From: Hyphomonas sp. | GTDB lineage: Bacteria > Pseudomonadota > Alphaproteobacteria > Caulobacterales > Hyphomonadaceae | Length of the DNA stretch: 64,000 nt | Reading direction: 5' to 3' | Assembly (NCBI RefSeq): GCF_022844445.1 | Contig: NZ_JALHLS010000001.1 | Span: forward strand, 372,001 to 436,000 | Shown: one piece after another, positions 16,076 through 25,930 of the stretch | Layout: the number at the start of each line of letters is the position of its first letter | Numbering within the stretch: the first letter of the stretch is position 1 | Translations under genes and position numbers: made by a program | Notes under the pieces: model-generated | What the model was told of the DNA's origin: nothing | The model's database searches: none | What the model saw: only the letters and a program-made list of their open reading frames with translations

Positions 16076-18577
16076 TTATCCGCCGAACTTGTAGTTCAGG
16101 CGGGCACCAATGACGCGCGGCGCGCCGACATAGGTGAAGAAACTGCGGGTGTTCACCGGGCCGCCATTGGAATCGATGAGAACCTGGTTGAACAGCGGAG
16201 AGGAGACAACGCCGGTCTCATAGTATTCATCGAACAGGTTATTGACGAACAATGTCGCTTGCCATTGGCCGGCATCATAGACCGCCGAGGCATTGGCAAC
16301 GCCAAAGCTGTCCAGCGTCAGTCCGCCGCCCCGGCCGCCGGTCCGGCTCAGCACGTCGCTCTGCCAGGCATAGCCGCCATTGAACGTCAGTGTGCGGCCG
16401 CTGGCGAGATCATGCACGTATGATCCGAATACGGAGAACTGGTCTTCGGGCGAGCCCGGGAGGCGGTCGCCGTCCTGGCCATCGAGCAGCACGGTGCCGA
16501 AGCCTGGCGGGCTGATCGTACCGACAAGACCCGGTGCGAGTGCCGTCAGCGAGGCTTCGGTATGACTGTAGCTGCCGCGCATCGAAAACGCATCCGTAAC
16601 CACCCAGTTGCCACTGACCTCGAAGCCTTTGGTCTCCGCGCCATCGGCGTTCACTGTGATCGGGATCGAGGCATTGATCGTCGCCGAGGTGAGCTGCGGA
16701 TCTTTCCATTCGATATAGTAAACCGCGCCGTTCAGTGTCACGCGGCCGTCGGCCAGCGTGGTCTTGGCGCCGAGTTCATAGTTGATCGTCTTGTCCGGCA
16801 GGTACTGCGTCTCGTCGCGGGTAGAGATGTCACCCGCGCCCGGTCCGAATTTCTGGCCTGGCTGAAGGGCGCAGGCCCCCTGAAGGTTGTTCAGCGGGTC
16901 AAAGGCCGGACATACGGCAAGGCCGTTGGCGTTGCCGATCCGGTAGCCCTGCGAAACGGTGAAGTAGCCGAGCATATCCTCTGTGAACTGATAAGAGGTG
17001 TTGAACTTGTAGAGCGTGCCTTCGTCCGACTGGCCGGTGCGTTCGGTGTCGTTGGGGCTGCCAGCTGCGAAGTCGTCCTTGAGGCTGGCCTCGAGCGAAC
17101 TGACACCGACCGGGATGAAGCCGGCATCGAACAGCGGGAAGTCCACATCGCTGAAGGATTCAAGATCGTACTGATAATAACGTCCGCCGACCGTGACCGT
17201 CCACTTGTCAGTGATGTCATAACCGATTTCGCCGAAAACAGCCGACTCTTCGAGCTTCGAGTAAGCCTGCGAGAAGTACTCAAGATCATCTGGACGGTTG
17301 AAGCCGGCAAAGGCGGCGTAGCCCGGCGTGAACTCGGCAGAGTAACCAGCGCTTTCAAACCGGTTGTAGAAAGCGCCGGCGATCCAGTTGAGCGGGCCGT
17401 CAGTCGTCGAGACGAGGCGGAATTCCTGGTTGAAGCGCTCTTCCTTGCCCTTTTCGCGCGTGAACGACGTAAAGGTGGGGAAGGATTCGTAGCTGTATTC
17501 GAGTGTGATCAGCAGGTCAGACTGGTCGCGCTGGCCGTCATCGGCATAGCGCGAATAGCCGGTCGCCGAGGTGAGTTCGGCAAAGCCGAGATCACCGGTG
17601 AGCTCCAGCGCGAGCAATTGGTTGACGATCTCGTTTGGCTCTTCGACGCGTTTGGCGAGTTCGTACTTGTCGGTCGGAACGGTCGGCTGCTGGCTGGAGC
17701 CTCGGCGGCCTTCGATGTCGGACTTCTGGAAATAGTAGGTCAGCGTACCATCAAGCCAGGCGGTCGGCTCCCAGCGTGCGGCCAGACGGCCCGAAAGCAC
17801 GTCCTCACCGTCAGCATCCTTCACACGGCGCGTGTTGGCGGCCACGTTTGCCGGATTGGAAAAGTTCGGATCCGGATCAGACACGCCGATTTCGCGGACC
17901 ACAAAGGGATAATCGACGAAGCCGGTATCCTTCTCGTAGTCGAGCGAGCCGCGGATCGCAAAACTGGAACCTAGCGCCTTGTTGAAGGTGAAGCCGCCCT
18001 CATAGGACAGATCGTCAGCTTCGGAGTATTGCGAAACCTCTGTGCGGACATCCAGCGTGTCGCCAGCAAAGTCCGGCTTCTTCGGGAGGTACCGGATCGC
18101 GCCGCCAAGTGTGCCGGCACCGTAGAGTGTGCCCTGCGGTCCGAGCAGAACCTCGACGCGCTCAAGATCGTTGAGCTTCAGGTCGACAAAGATCGGGATC
18201 TCGCCGAGATAGGTCGCGACGGTGCCGCCGCCATCATTGTTGCCGTCACCGGAGCCAAGGCCATCGGCGTTGAGGCCGCGCACGATCAGCGGGTTGCCCT
18301 GCCGGCCACCGCGATCGACCACGTTGATGCCGGGTACATAGGCGAGGACGTCGGCGAGTTCGTCGAAGCCCTGCTCGGCAATCTGCTGCTCGCCGACGGC
18401 GGCGATGTTCAGCGGAATATCCTGCACGCTTTCGGCGCGGCGTGTGGCGGTAACCGTCACGGCCTGGACGCGAAGCTCGCTCTCGGTTTCGACAGCCTCC
18501 TGCGCGGCGGCGGTAAAGGCAAAGCTGGACGCAAGCACGGCGGCGCTGGCGGACAGAAGAAGATTCTTGCGGGACAT
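16076..18577 (-). CDS. TonB-dependent receptor
   Basis: An 833-residue outer-membrane receptor. Signal peptide is MSRKNLLLSASAAVLASSFA; the plug follows with SVQDIPLNIAAVGEQQIAEQ, DVLAYVPGINVV and IVRGLN, and the remainder is an Asp/Tyr/Gly-rich beta-barrel ending YVGAPRVIGARLNYKFGG (C-terminal aromatic/Gly region). No Ton box is obvious. ATG at 18577 is preceded by AAGGAT. This sequence style is common in Hyphomonas/Caulobacter/sphingomonad receptors for plant polymers or siderophores; the ligand is unknown. It diverges from a TPR-sulfotransferase gene, so the two may be functionally linked. Confidence 0.94.
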   Translation of the reverse strand: MSRKNLLLSASAAVLASSFAFTAAAQEAVETESELRVQAVTVTATRRAESVQDIPLNIAAVGEQQIAEQGFDELADVLAYVPGINVVDRGGRQGNPLIVRGLNADGLGSGDGNNDGGGTVATYLGEIPIFVDLKLNDLERVEVLLGPQGTLYGAGTLGGAIRYLPKKPDFAGDTLDVRTEVSQYSEADDLSYEGGFTFNKALGSSFAIRGSLDYEKDTGFVDYPFVVREIGVSDPDPNFSNPANVAANTRRVKDADGEDVLSGRLAARWEPTAWLDGTLTYYFQKSDIEGRRGSSQQPTVPTDKYELAKRVEEPNEIVNQLLALELTGDLGFAELTSATGYSRYADDGQRDQSDLLITLEYSYESFPTFTSFTREKGKEERFNQEFRLVSTTDGPLNWIAGAFYNRFESAGYSAEFTPGYAAFAGFNRPDDLEYFSQAYSKLEESAVFGEIGYDITDKWTVTVGGRYYQYDLESFSDVDFPLFDAGFIPVGVSSLEASLKDDFAAGSPNDTERTGQSDEGTLYKFNTSYQFTEDMLGYFTVSQGYRIGNANGLAVCPAFDPLNNLQGACALQPGQKFGPGAGDISTRDETQYLPDKTINYELGAKTTLADGRVTLNGAVYYIEWKDPQLTSATINASIPITVNADGAETKGFEVSGNWVVTDAFSMRGSYSHTEASLTALAPGLVGTISPPGFGTVLLDGQDGDRLPGSPEDQFSVFGSYVHDLASGRTLTFNGGYAWQSDVLSRTGGRGGGLTLDSFGVANASAVYDAGQWQATLFVNNLFDEYYETGVVSSPLFNQVLIDSNGGPVNTRSFFTYVGAPRVIGARLNYKFGG

Positions 18578-18771
18578 GATTGGGATCCTTGCTTGCGGAG
18601 TTTGACGTCCGCCCCTCGTGCTGCAGTAGGGTGCACAAGCTGAAACGCGCGCAAGGTGGGCCAAGGGGCTCACTTCCAATTTTACGGCAGATGCAGCAAA
18701 AAGGACACATTTCCTTTCAATGTCGCGGCGTATCGGTAGCATGCTTGCCTAGTTTTTCATCACTTGAGCAG

Positions 18772-20358
18772 GTGGTTTCACCCCGGTCGCAAGCCGCGGC
18801 CAGGCGGCTTGAGCAAGGCGACTTCCGCGGGGCGTATGAGCTCTGTCTGGTCTCATTGAAGGCCGATCCGTCGGACCCGGAAGCGGCCTTCCTGCTCGGG
18901 CTTGTCGCCGGCGAGCACGCCAACCATGCCCGCGCCGAAGCGCTTTTTGCGGCGGCCATTCAACGTCTGCCTGATTTTTCAGCAGCATATGCCCAAAGGG
19001 CGCGCAGCCTGATCGCCCTGTCTCGCCGGAGCGAGGCCGTGGAGGCCGCAAGGGCTGCAGCGGCGCTGTATCCGGCGGACGCGTTCACGCTGGATACGAT
19101 CGGGGTAGTGCTCAGCCGGGCGGGCCTGCACGCCGAGGCCCTGCCCTTCTATGCCCGCGCGACGGAGGCCGAGCCCGGACATTCCGGCTTTCACTACAAT
19201 CATGCCGCCGCGCTGCAGTTTGCCGGGGATATGGATGCCGCCCGCGAGGCTTATCGGCTTTGCGCCGCCACCGACCCGGAAGATACGCGCGGCCTGCCGG
19301 CCATCGTGCAGATCACGAAGCAGACGCCCGAGGCCAACGAGGTCGAGGCGCTGGAGGCAATGTTTGCGCGCCAGGCGAACGATCCGGATGCCGCCCTGCT
19401 GATCGGACATGCTCTCGCAAAGGCGCATGAGGACATGAAGCAACCGGGCGCTGCCCTTGACTGGCTGGCGCGGGCGAAGGCAGGCAAGCGCGCACTGATC
19501 CGACACGAGCCGAGAGTTGATGCGGCACTTTTCGAAGCGGCGATCCGCGCTGCCAGCACGCTACCGGGACGGACGAGTTCGGCGGCCGGCGCGCCGGTCT
19601 TCATCTGCGGGATGCCGCGCACCGGCACAACGCTGGTGGACCGCATCCTCTCCAGCCACACCGGGCTTAGCCCTGCAGGAGAGCTCACCGACTTCGCCCT
19701 CTGCCTGAAGCGGATGACGAAGACGCCCTCTAACCTCGTGCTCGACGCCGCAACGCTCGACGCGGCCGCCGGCGTCGACCTCACCGCGCTGGGCGGCGGC
19801 TACATGGCAAGCGTGCGCGCCTCGCTGGGGATTGAAGGACGCTTCACCGACAAGATGCCGCTGAACATCCTTCTCGCCCCGGTAATCCTGGCAGCGCTGC
19901 CCGAAGCGCGAGTGATCTGCCTCAGGCGCCATCCTGCGGACACGCTGTTGTCCAACTACCGCCAGATGTTCGCAACGAGCTTTTCCTACTACAACTATGC
20001 GTACACGCTCGAAGACACTGCGCGTTACTATGTACAGTTCGACCGGATGGTCCGGCATTTCGAGACCATGCTGCCGAAAGCACGCTTCACGGTGGTGCAC
20101 TATGAGCGGGTCGTCATGGACCTGGAGACCGAGGCGCGGCGCCTGCTCGCGTTCTGCGCCCTCCCCTTCGAGGAACAATGCCTGGCTTTCCACGAAAACA
20201 CAGCACCTGTGGCCACCGCGAGTTCGGCACAGGTGCGCGAGCCGCTTTACACGACCGCGCTAAACCGCTGGCGGCGCTATGAGGCCGGGCTGAAGCCTGC
20301 CCTCGATATCCTGGAGGCGGCAGGCTGCCTGACGCCGGCCGAAAGATCCCCCGCCTGA
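18772..20358 (+). CDS. TPR-containing sulfotransferase family protein
   Basis: About 528 residues from GTG 18772. Residues ~1-220 are tetratricopeptide-like helices (AELCLxxLKADPxDPEA pattern, e.g. RAEALFAAAIQRLPDFSAAY); the C-terminal half is a sulfotransferase with the PAPS 5'-phosphosulfate loop FICGMPRTGTTLVDRIL and the 3'-phosphate region ICLRRHPADTLLSNYRQMF. Upstream ATG 18691 is in frame, but codons 18691-18771 have only ~40% GC at third positions, unlike the gene, so I favour GTG 18772. It diverges from the TonB receptor. Confidence 0.85.
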   Translation: MVSPRSQAAARRLEQGDFRGAYELCLVSLKADPSDPEAAFLLGLVAGEHANHARAEALFAAAIQRLPDFSAAYAQRARSLIALSRRSEAVEAARAAAALYPADAFTLDTIGVVLSRAGLHAEALPFYARATEAEPGHSGFHYNHAAALQFAGDMDAAREAYRLCAATDPEDTRGLPAIVQITKQTPEANEVEALEAMFARQANDPDAALLIGHALAKAHEDMKQPGAALDWLARAKAGKRALIRHEPRVDAALFEAAIRAASTLPGRTSSAAGAPVFICGMPRTGTTLVDRILSSHTGLSPAGELTDFALCLKRMTKTPSNLVLDAATLDAAAGVDLTALGGGYMASVRASLGIEGRFTDKMPLNILLAPVILAALPEARVICLRRHPADTLLSNYRQMFATSFSYYNYAYTLEDTARYYVQFDRMVRHFETMLPKARFTVVHYERVVMDLETEARRLLAFCALPFEEQCLAFHENTAPVATASSAQVREPLYTTALNRWRRYEAGLKPALDILEAAGCLTPAERSPA

Positions 20359-20430
20359 CGTAGCGGCGCCCCACTGGCGCTTCGCGTACACGGCGCTAGG
20401 CTGCGTCCCGAAATCAAAGGGACAGGAAAC

Positions 20431-21447
20431 ATGAAACAGCGCCGTCTGGGCAAGAGCCCCATCTTCGTGTCGGACATCTGCATGGGCACGATGACCTTCG
20501 GATCGCAGACCGACGAGGCCGAGGCCTTTCGCATCCTCGATGCGAGCTATGAAGCCGGCATCAATTTCTACGACACCGCCGAGAACTATCCCGTGCCGCC
20601 AGACACAAAATGGGCGGGGCGGACCGAGGAAATCTTCGGGCGCTGGATGAAGACCAAGGACCGCGACTCGATCATCCTCGCCACCAAGGTGTGCGGGCCT
20701 TCGCACGGCTGGATCAAGGGATCGCAGCGTGCCGGTATGACGGCGCTTGACCGGCACAATATCCGCCGCGCAGTGGAGGCGAGCCTGAGCCGTCTTCAGA
20801 CGGACTATATCGACCTCTACCAGACCCATTGGCCGGACCATGGCACCGCCTATGACGAGACGATGGAGACGCTCGACGAGCTGTGCCGCGAGGGTTACGT
20901 ACGCATCGTCGGCTGTTCCAACGAGGATGCCTGGGGGCTGATGAAATCCATCGCTGCCTCCGAACGTCTCGGCGTCGTGCGCTACCAGACGATCCAGAAC
21001 AATTTCTCGCTGAACAATCGCCGCTTCGAGGATGCACTGTCCAAAGTGTGCAAGGAAGAAGGCGTGAGCCTGATCCCCTACTCCCCGATCGGCGGGGGCG
21101 TACTTTCCGGCAAATACAATGACGGCGCGACGCCGGACGGTGCGCGCTTCTCTTCCTATCTCAGAATCGGCGGGCGGCAGGCGGCGATGGCGAAGCGCTT
21201 CGTCAACGAAAAGTCTCTGGAGGCGACGACCCGCTACATGAAGATCGCTGCCGAGGCCGGCATCAGCCCGGTGACGCTGGCGACAGCCTGGTCGAAACAG
21301 CATGACTTCGTTGCCTCGACAATTGTCGGCGTATCCAGGTTTGATCAGCTGGCGGACATTCTGGCGGCCGCAGATCTCGAGCTTTCGGCGGACGTGATGA
21401 AGGCGTGCGACAAGGTGTCGAAAGACATTCTCTATCCGATGGGGTGA
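20431..21447 (+). CDS. Aldo/keto reductase
   Basis: A 338-residue TIM-barrel NADPH-dependent oxidoreductase. Visible motifs: GTMTFGSQTDEAEAFRILD, the catalytic Asp/Tyr region FYDTAENYP, ATKVCGPS (Lys), and LYQTHWPD (His). It belongs to the Tas/AKR11-like group acting on small aldehydes or ketones in the cytoplasm. Own upstream region of ~70 bases, intrinsic terminator at 21486-21528. Confidence 0.92.
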   Translation: MKQRRLGKSPIFVSDICMGTMTFGSQTDEAEAFRILDASYEAGINFYDTAENYPVPPDTKWAGRTEEIFGRWMKTKDRDSIILATKVCGPSHGWIKGSQRAGMTALDRHNIRRAVEASLSRLQTDYIDLYQTHWPDHGTAYDETMETLDELCREGYVRIVGCSNEDAWGLMKSIAASERLGVVRYQTIQNNFSLNNRRFEDALSKVCKEEGVSLIPYSPIGGGVLSGKYNDGATPDGARFSSYLRIGGRQAAMAKRFVNEKSLEATTRYMKIAAEAGISPVTLATAWSKQHDFVASTIVGVSRFDQLADILAAADLELSADVMKACDKVSKDILYPMG

Positions 21448-21485
21448 CGGGGGAGCAGCTGGAAAAGCGCCGCCCACAAATGATG

Positions 21486-21528
21486 AGGCTCCCGCCTCCA
21501 TCTGCGGGAGGTCGGGAGCCTTTGCCTT
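21486..21528 (+). terminator. Intrinsic terminator
   Basis: GGCTCCCG (21487-21494) pairs with CGGGAGCC (21513-21520), with an inner CCTCC/GGAGG extension, followed by TTTGCCTTTG. It closes the aldo/keto reductase unit before convergent ftsK. Confidence 0.75.
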
Positions 21529-21561
21529 TGAATCCCACCAAAGTCTGTTCGGAGCGGCAGC

Positions 21562-24018
21562 CTAGGCCGCTTTTGCCTTGGTGAGGACTTCGCGTTTGCC
21601 CGCGTGGTTGGGGGCGGAGATGACGCCTTCTTCCTCGAGACGGTCGATCAGACCGGCGGCCTTGTTGTAGCCGACCTTGAGGCGGCGCTGGAGATAGGAG
21701 GTCGAGGCCCGCTGGTCGCGGATCACGACCGAGACGGCTTCGGCGAAGAGCGCGTCGTCATCGTCGCCGCCACCGCCGCCCTCGCCCATGCCGAGCATCG
21801 CATCCATGACCGGGGAGCCGGAGGAGCCGTCATCCTTGGCCTCGACAATGTCCATGACATAGTCGGGTTCGCCCTGATCGCGAAGCCAGTCCGCCACGGC
21901 GCAGACTTCCTCGTCTGAGACGAAGGGGCCGTGCAGGCGCTGGGTTTTCTTGCCGGGCTCCTGGTACAGCAGGTCGCCGTGGCCGAGTAGTTGTTCGGCG
22001 CCCTGCTCGTTGAGGATGGTGCGGCTGTCGACCTTGTTGGTGACCATGTAGGAGATGCGGGTCGGGAAGTTTGCCTTGATCGTGCCGGTGATGACATCCA
22101 CCGACGGACGCTGCGTGGCGGTGATCAGGTGGATGCCGGCGGCGCGGGCCATCTGAGCGAGGCGCAGCAGGCAGCCTTCGATCTCCTTGCCGGCGACGAC
22201 CATCAGGTCCGACATCTCGTCGATGACGACGACGATCTGCGGGATATGGTCGATCGGCAGGACTTCGGTTTCGAACTGCGGCTTGCCGCGCTCGTCGAGG
22301 CCGGTCTGCACCTTGCGGACGAGGTCTTCACCAGCGGCGCGGTACTTCGCGGCCTTCTCGTTGAAGCCGGCAAGGTTGCGCACGCCAGCCTTGGACATCA
22401 GTTCGTAGCGGTTCTCCATTTCGCGCACGGCCCATTTGAGGGCGTTCACGGCTTCCGGCGCCTTGGTGATGACCGGGGCCAGCAGGTGCGGAATGCCTTC
22501 ATATACGGTGAACTCGAGCTTCTTCGGGTCGATCAGGATGAAGCGAACCTGTTCCGGCGTGTGGCGATAGAGCAGCGACAGAATCATCGCGTTTACGCCA
22601 ACCGATTTACCCGAACCGGTGGTACCGGCGACAAGCAGATGGGGCATGCGGGCAAGGTCGACCACGGTCGGCACGCCGCCGATATCTTCGCCAAGGGCGA
22701 CAGGCAGCGAGGCACGCGAGTTCACATAACCGTCCGACTGCAGAATGGAGCGCAGGAAGACCTTCTCGCGCTCGTCGTTCGGCAGTTCAATACCGATCGC
22801 GTTCTTGCCGGGCACGACCGCAACCCGCGCGGAGACTGCGCTCATCGAGCGGGCGATGTCGTCGGCCAGAGTGATGACGCGCGAGGATTTGACGCCGGGA
22901 GCCGGCTCCATCTCGAACAGCGTGATGATCGGGCCGGGGCGCACTTCCTTGATGCGGCCCTGGACGCCAAACTCCTTGAGGACTGCGGACAGCCGCTCGG
23001 CCTTGGCGAGGAGGGCGTCCTCGTCAAACGTTTCACGGCGCTCTTCGGGGACCTGCAGCAGGTCAAGTGAGGGTAGGCGCGTGGAGGTGCGGCGGCGGGT
23101 GGGCGCCGCCACTTTCGGGGCATTGGTGGTTTTCGGCACGGGGCGCGGCACCGCGAAGCGCAGACCGGGCGGCGGCGGGGCGGCCTCGGCTTCCTCGCCG
23201 TCTTCGTCCTCGTCCCAGGCGGTCGCGCCATAGCGGCTGTCGTCTTCGTCCTCGTCATCGGACGGCAGGAAGCGCGAGGACGGGACGTAATCGTCGTCAT
23301 GCTTGATGATCAGGGTACGGTCGCCGGAGACCGGCTCGTCCATGCGGACGGGCTTGCGGTCGGCGAGCGAGTGACCGATGCGGATGAGGAACCCGCCAAG
23401 GCCGGCAGCGCCAACGACGGCCGTCTTGCCGGAGCGGGCGGCGGTTTCCTGCAAGAGCTGCGCGTCGCGGCGCTGGAAGCCGAGGGCTGAGAGGCCGGCC
23501 CAGAGGGCGGCGCCGCCGAGCAGGAAGGCCGCCCAGCTTTCCGGCGCCGGCAGCATGAGGGCGCGGAAGGGCAGAACGGCAATGTTGAATACACCGTCGC
23601 CAAACATGCCGCCGAGACCGGCGCTGAGCGGCCAGGTTTCTGGCACGGGCCAGGCGGCAAAGGCGGCCGCGGACAGCGGAACGGCGACAGCGCCATACAC
23701 CCAGCGACGGATGCGCGGCTTACCAACGAGCACAGCCCGCATGGCGCCGCCGATCATCAGCGCGAGGCCGGCGATCCAGCCGGACCAGCCGAGGAGCTGG
23801 CGGGCGACATCGGCAAAGATCGCGCCGCTCGAACCGAACAGGTTTTGCACGCTCGCATCGGTCGCGGCATTCCAGCTCGGATCGGACGGCACATAGGAGC
23901 CGACGCTGCCGCAGACAAAGACCCCTGCCCCGAATGCGGCAGCGCCCGTGAGGATCCGCCAGACCGGATCGCTCACCGTACGCAGCTCTTCTTCATCGCG
24001 GATGGCGTGATCTTTCAT
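21562..24018 (-). CDS. ftsK: DNA translocase FtsK
   Basis: An 818-residue FtsK/SpoIIIE translocase that pumps chromosome termini through the septum and couples dimer resolution to division. Four N-terminal membrane segments (e.g. WRILTGAAAFGAGVFVCG, LLGWSGWIAGLALMIGGAM) precede an acidic linker (~residues 230-300). The motor has Walker A GTTGSGKS and Walker B-like IVVVIDEMSDLM, and the C-terminal gamma domain ends TSYLQRRLKVGYNKAAGLID, the KOPS-reading winged helix. Followed convergently by an aldo/keto reductase. Confidence 0.97.
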   Translation of the reverse strand: MKDHAIRDEEELRTVSDPVWRILTGAAAFGAGVFVCGSVGSYVPSDPSWNAATDASVQNLFGSSGAIFADVARQLLGWSGWIAGLALMIGGAMRAVLVGKPRIRRWVYGAVAVPLSAAAFAAWPVPETWPLSAGLGGMFGDGVFNIAVLPFRALMLPAPESWAAFLLGGAALWAGLSALGFQRRDAQLLQETAARSGKTAVVGAAGLGGFLIRIGHSLADRKPVRMDEPVSGDRTLIIKHDDDYVPSSRFLPSDDEDEDDSRYGATAWDEDEDGEEAEAAPPPPGLRFAVPRPVPKTTNAPKVAAPTRRRTSTRLPSLDLLQVPEERRETFDEDALLAKAERLSAVLKEFGVQGRIKEVRPGPIITLFEMEPAPGVKSSRVITLADDIARSMSAVSARVAVVPGKNAIGIELPNDEREKVFLRSILQSDGYVNSRASLPVALGEDIGGVPTVVDLARMPHLLVAGTTGSGKSVGVNAMILSLLYRHTPEQVRFILIDPKKLEFTVYEGIPHLLAPVITKAPEAVNALKWAVREMENRYELMSKAGVRNLAGFNEKAAKYRAAGEDLVRKVQTGLDERGKPQFETEVLPIDHIPQIVVVIDEMSDLMVVAGKEIEGCLLRLAQMARAAGIHLITATQRPSVDVITGTIKANFPTRISYMVTNKVDSRTILNEQGAEQLLGHGDLLYQEPGKKTQRLHGPFVSDEEVCAVADWLRDQGEPDYVMDIVEAKDDGSSGSPVMDAMLGMGEGGGGGDDDDALFAEAVSVVIRDQRASTSYLQRRLKVGYNKAAGLIDRLEEEGVISAPNHAGKREVLTKAKAA

Positions 24019-24196
24019 GAGGGGATGCGCTCCGGATTTGGCAGAAGACGGAGCACAAGGTTTCGCCGGTTAGGCTTAACATGCCGCAAACGGAGCCTGT
24101 GGAATTCGCGGGTTTTTCATACCAGAAGCCCGTATTTACGCGGGTTCCGCAGGGTTAAATTCAGGTCACGCGGTAGAAGTGCGCAAATGCCATAAG

Positions 24197-24226
24197 AAAA
24201 GGGCCGCGGAAGTGATCCCGCGGCCC
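24197..24226 (-). terminator. Intrinsic terminator of amtB
   Basis: On minus, GGGCCGCGG pairs with CCGCGGCCC around a short loop and is followed by TTTTCTTAT. It lies ~30 bases after the amtB stop. Confidence 0.8.
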
Positions 24227-24254
24227 GTTCCTGTTCCGGCGTCCCGAAAGAGGC

Positions 24255-25712
24255 CTAGCTGTGATAGGCGGCTTCGCCGTGAGCCGAAATATCGAGGCCT
24301 TCCTGCTCTTCGTCTTCCTTGACACGCAGAAGGCCGAGAACCTTCAGAACCCCAAAGACGATGAGGCTGCCGACACCGGACCAGACCAGTGTGACAAGGA
24401 TACCTTTGGTCTGAGCCGTGACCTGGGTCACCAGGTCGTAGGCTGCAACCGGGCATGTCGCGAGGACGGCACCTGCGTCCACGCAGCCAACATAGTCGAC
24501 GACGCCGGCGCCGCCCCAGGCGGGGTTGACGACGAAGCCGGTCCCGATGGCGCCGACGATGCCGCCGACGCCGTGGATGCCGAACACGTCGAGTGCGTCG
24601 TCATAGCCGAGGGCCGACTTGAGTGCCGAGCAGGCGAACAGGCAGACCGGACCTGCGACGAGGCCGAGGATGATGGCGCCCATCGGACCGGCAAAGCCGG
24701 CAGCAGGTGTGACGGCCACGAGGCCCGCTACGATACCCGAGCAGAGGCCAAGGAGGCTGGCCTTGCCGCGGGTGAGCCATTCCGTGAGCACCCAGGCGAA
24801 GCCGGCAGCGGCCGGGGCTAGGAAGGTGTTCGCCATGGCGAGCACGGCGTAATAGTTGGACTCCAGGTTCGAGCCGGCATTGAAGCCGAACCAGCCAAAC
24901 CACAGAAGGCCGGTACCGATCATGACCATCATCAGCGAGTGGGGCGGCATCGGCTCTTTCTTGTAGCCAAGACGCTTGCCGAGCACGAGGGCGCCGACGA
25001 GGGCCGCGATGCCGGAGTTGATGTGGACAACGGTACCGCCGGCGAAATCAAGCGCGCCGAAGTTCCAGATGAATCCACCGACGGCAGGCGTTCCGCTGGC
25101 GACGAGGTCCGGTCCCGGCCACCACCAGACCATGTGGGCCATCGGATAGTAGACCAGCAGCGGCCAGACGATGGCGAAGACAACGACACCGGTGAACTTC
25201 ACGCGCTCGGCAAGGCCGCCGAGGACGAGCGAGGCCGTGATGCAGGCAAAAGTCATCTGGAAGACGACGAAGACCAGCTCCGGCAGGTAGATACCTGTTG
25301 AGAAGGTGGCGACGATGTTGTCCGACAGGTCAGTTCCGGCATCACTGAGGAAGAGACGCCCCGTGCCGCCGATAAACTGGTCGAGGAAGGACGAAGGTCC
25401 GGTGGTGAAGGCCAACGAGTAGCCGACGACCGCCCAGAGGATCATGCCGATCACCGAAACGGTGCCAACCTGCATGAGGACGGAGAGCGCGTTCTTGGTT
25501 CGCACGAGGCCGCTGTAGAACAAGGCGAGGCCCGGAATGATCATGAGGAAGACGACCATTGTGGACACCATCATCCAGGTTACGTCGCCCTTGTCGACGG
25601 TCGCCTCGGGAACGATGATCCCCGCGTCCTGCGCCCAGGCCGCGCCGGCCATGAGCAGTGATGCCGGTGCCAGCAAGGCCCCTCGCATCCATCGTCCAGT
25701 CAATTGGCCCAT
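24255..25712 (-). CDS. amtB: Ammonium transporter AmtB
   Basis: A 485-residue Amt/Rh channel. A cleavable signal peptide (LLAPASLLMAGAAWA) precedes 11 membrane spans with PGLALFYSGLVRTKN, FAGGTVVHINSGIAAL and DVFGIHGVGGIVGAI carrying the pore histidines. The ATG at 25712 has a strong AAGGAGG site 6 bases upstream. The usual partner glnK is not adjacent. The upstream region holds only an imperfect sigma-54-like element. It diverges from an FAD monooxygenase gene. Confidence 0.97.
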   Translation of the reverse strand: MGQLTGRWMRGALLAPASLLMAGAAWAQDAGIIVPEATVDKGDVTWMMVSTMVVFLMIIPGLALFYSGLVRTKNALSVLMQVGTVSVIGMILWAVVGYSLAFTTGPSSFLDQFIGGTGRLFLSDAGTDLSDNIVATFSTGIYLPELVFVVFQMTFACITASLVLGGLAERVKFTGVVVFAIVWPLLVYYPMAHMVWWWPGPDLVASGTPAVGGFIWNFGALDFAGGTVVHINSGIAALVGALVLGKRLGYKKEPMPPHSLMMVMIGTGLLWFGWFGFNAGSNLESNYYAVLAMANTFLAPAAAGFAWVLTEWLTRGKASLLGLCSGIVAGLVAVTPAAGFAGPMGAIILGLVAGPVCLFACSALKSALGYDDALDVFGIHGVGGIVGAIGTGFVVNPAWGGAGVVDYVGCVDAGAVLATCPVAAYDLVTQVTAQTKGILVTLVWSGVGSLIVFGVLKVLGLLRVKEDEEQEGLDISAHGEAAYHS

Positions 25713-25930
25713 CGGCCCCTCCTTCTATCTGTTGCAGTCGTGCAGAGCCGGGACCCCCCGGAGCTCTCCCGGAGCCGATATGATTTCGGCTGCCCGAAAA
25801 AGTCGCACGGCAGACGACGGGCGCGCGCGATTCGAGTGCCGGTTGGTTAAACCTTGGGCACGCTTGCGGCCAAACGCCCAATTCGGTGCCACCGCTGGAC
25901 GCCGCAGCGCAGCATCGCTACCTCATTCAC

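Noticed and set aside
16562..17974. 470-codon plus-strand frame opposite the TonB receptor
   Set aside because: Antisense shadow of a clear outer-membrane receptor; no motif, no ribosome-binding site.
18691..18771. ATG-initiated extension of the TPR-sulfotransferase
   Set aside because: Third-position GC is only about 40% and the sequence lacks TPR character; GTG 18772 fits better.
21991..23070. 359-codon plus-strand frame opposite ftsK
   Set aside because: Antisense to conserved motor motifs of FtsK; composition is not protein-like.
25870..25900. Sigma-54-like element upstream of amtB (TGGCAC-N4-TTGG on minus)
   Set aside because: Spacing is off by one and the -12 GC is not correctly placed; also ~165 bp from the start. 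Not called as a promoter.
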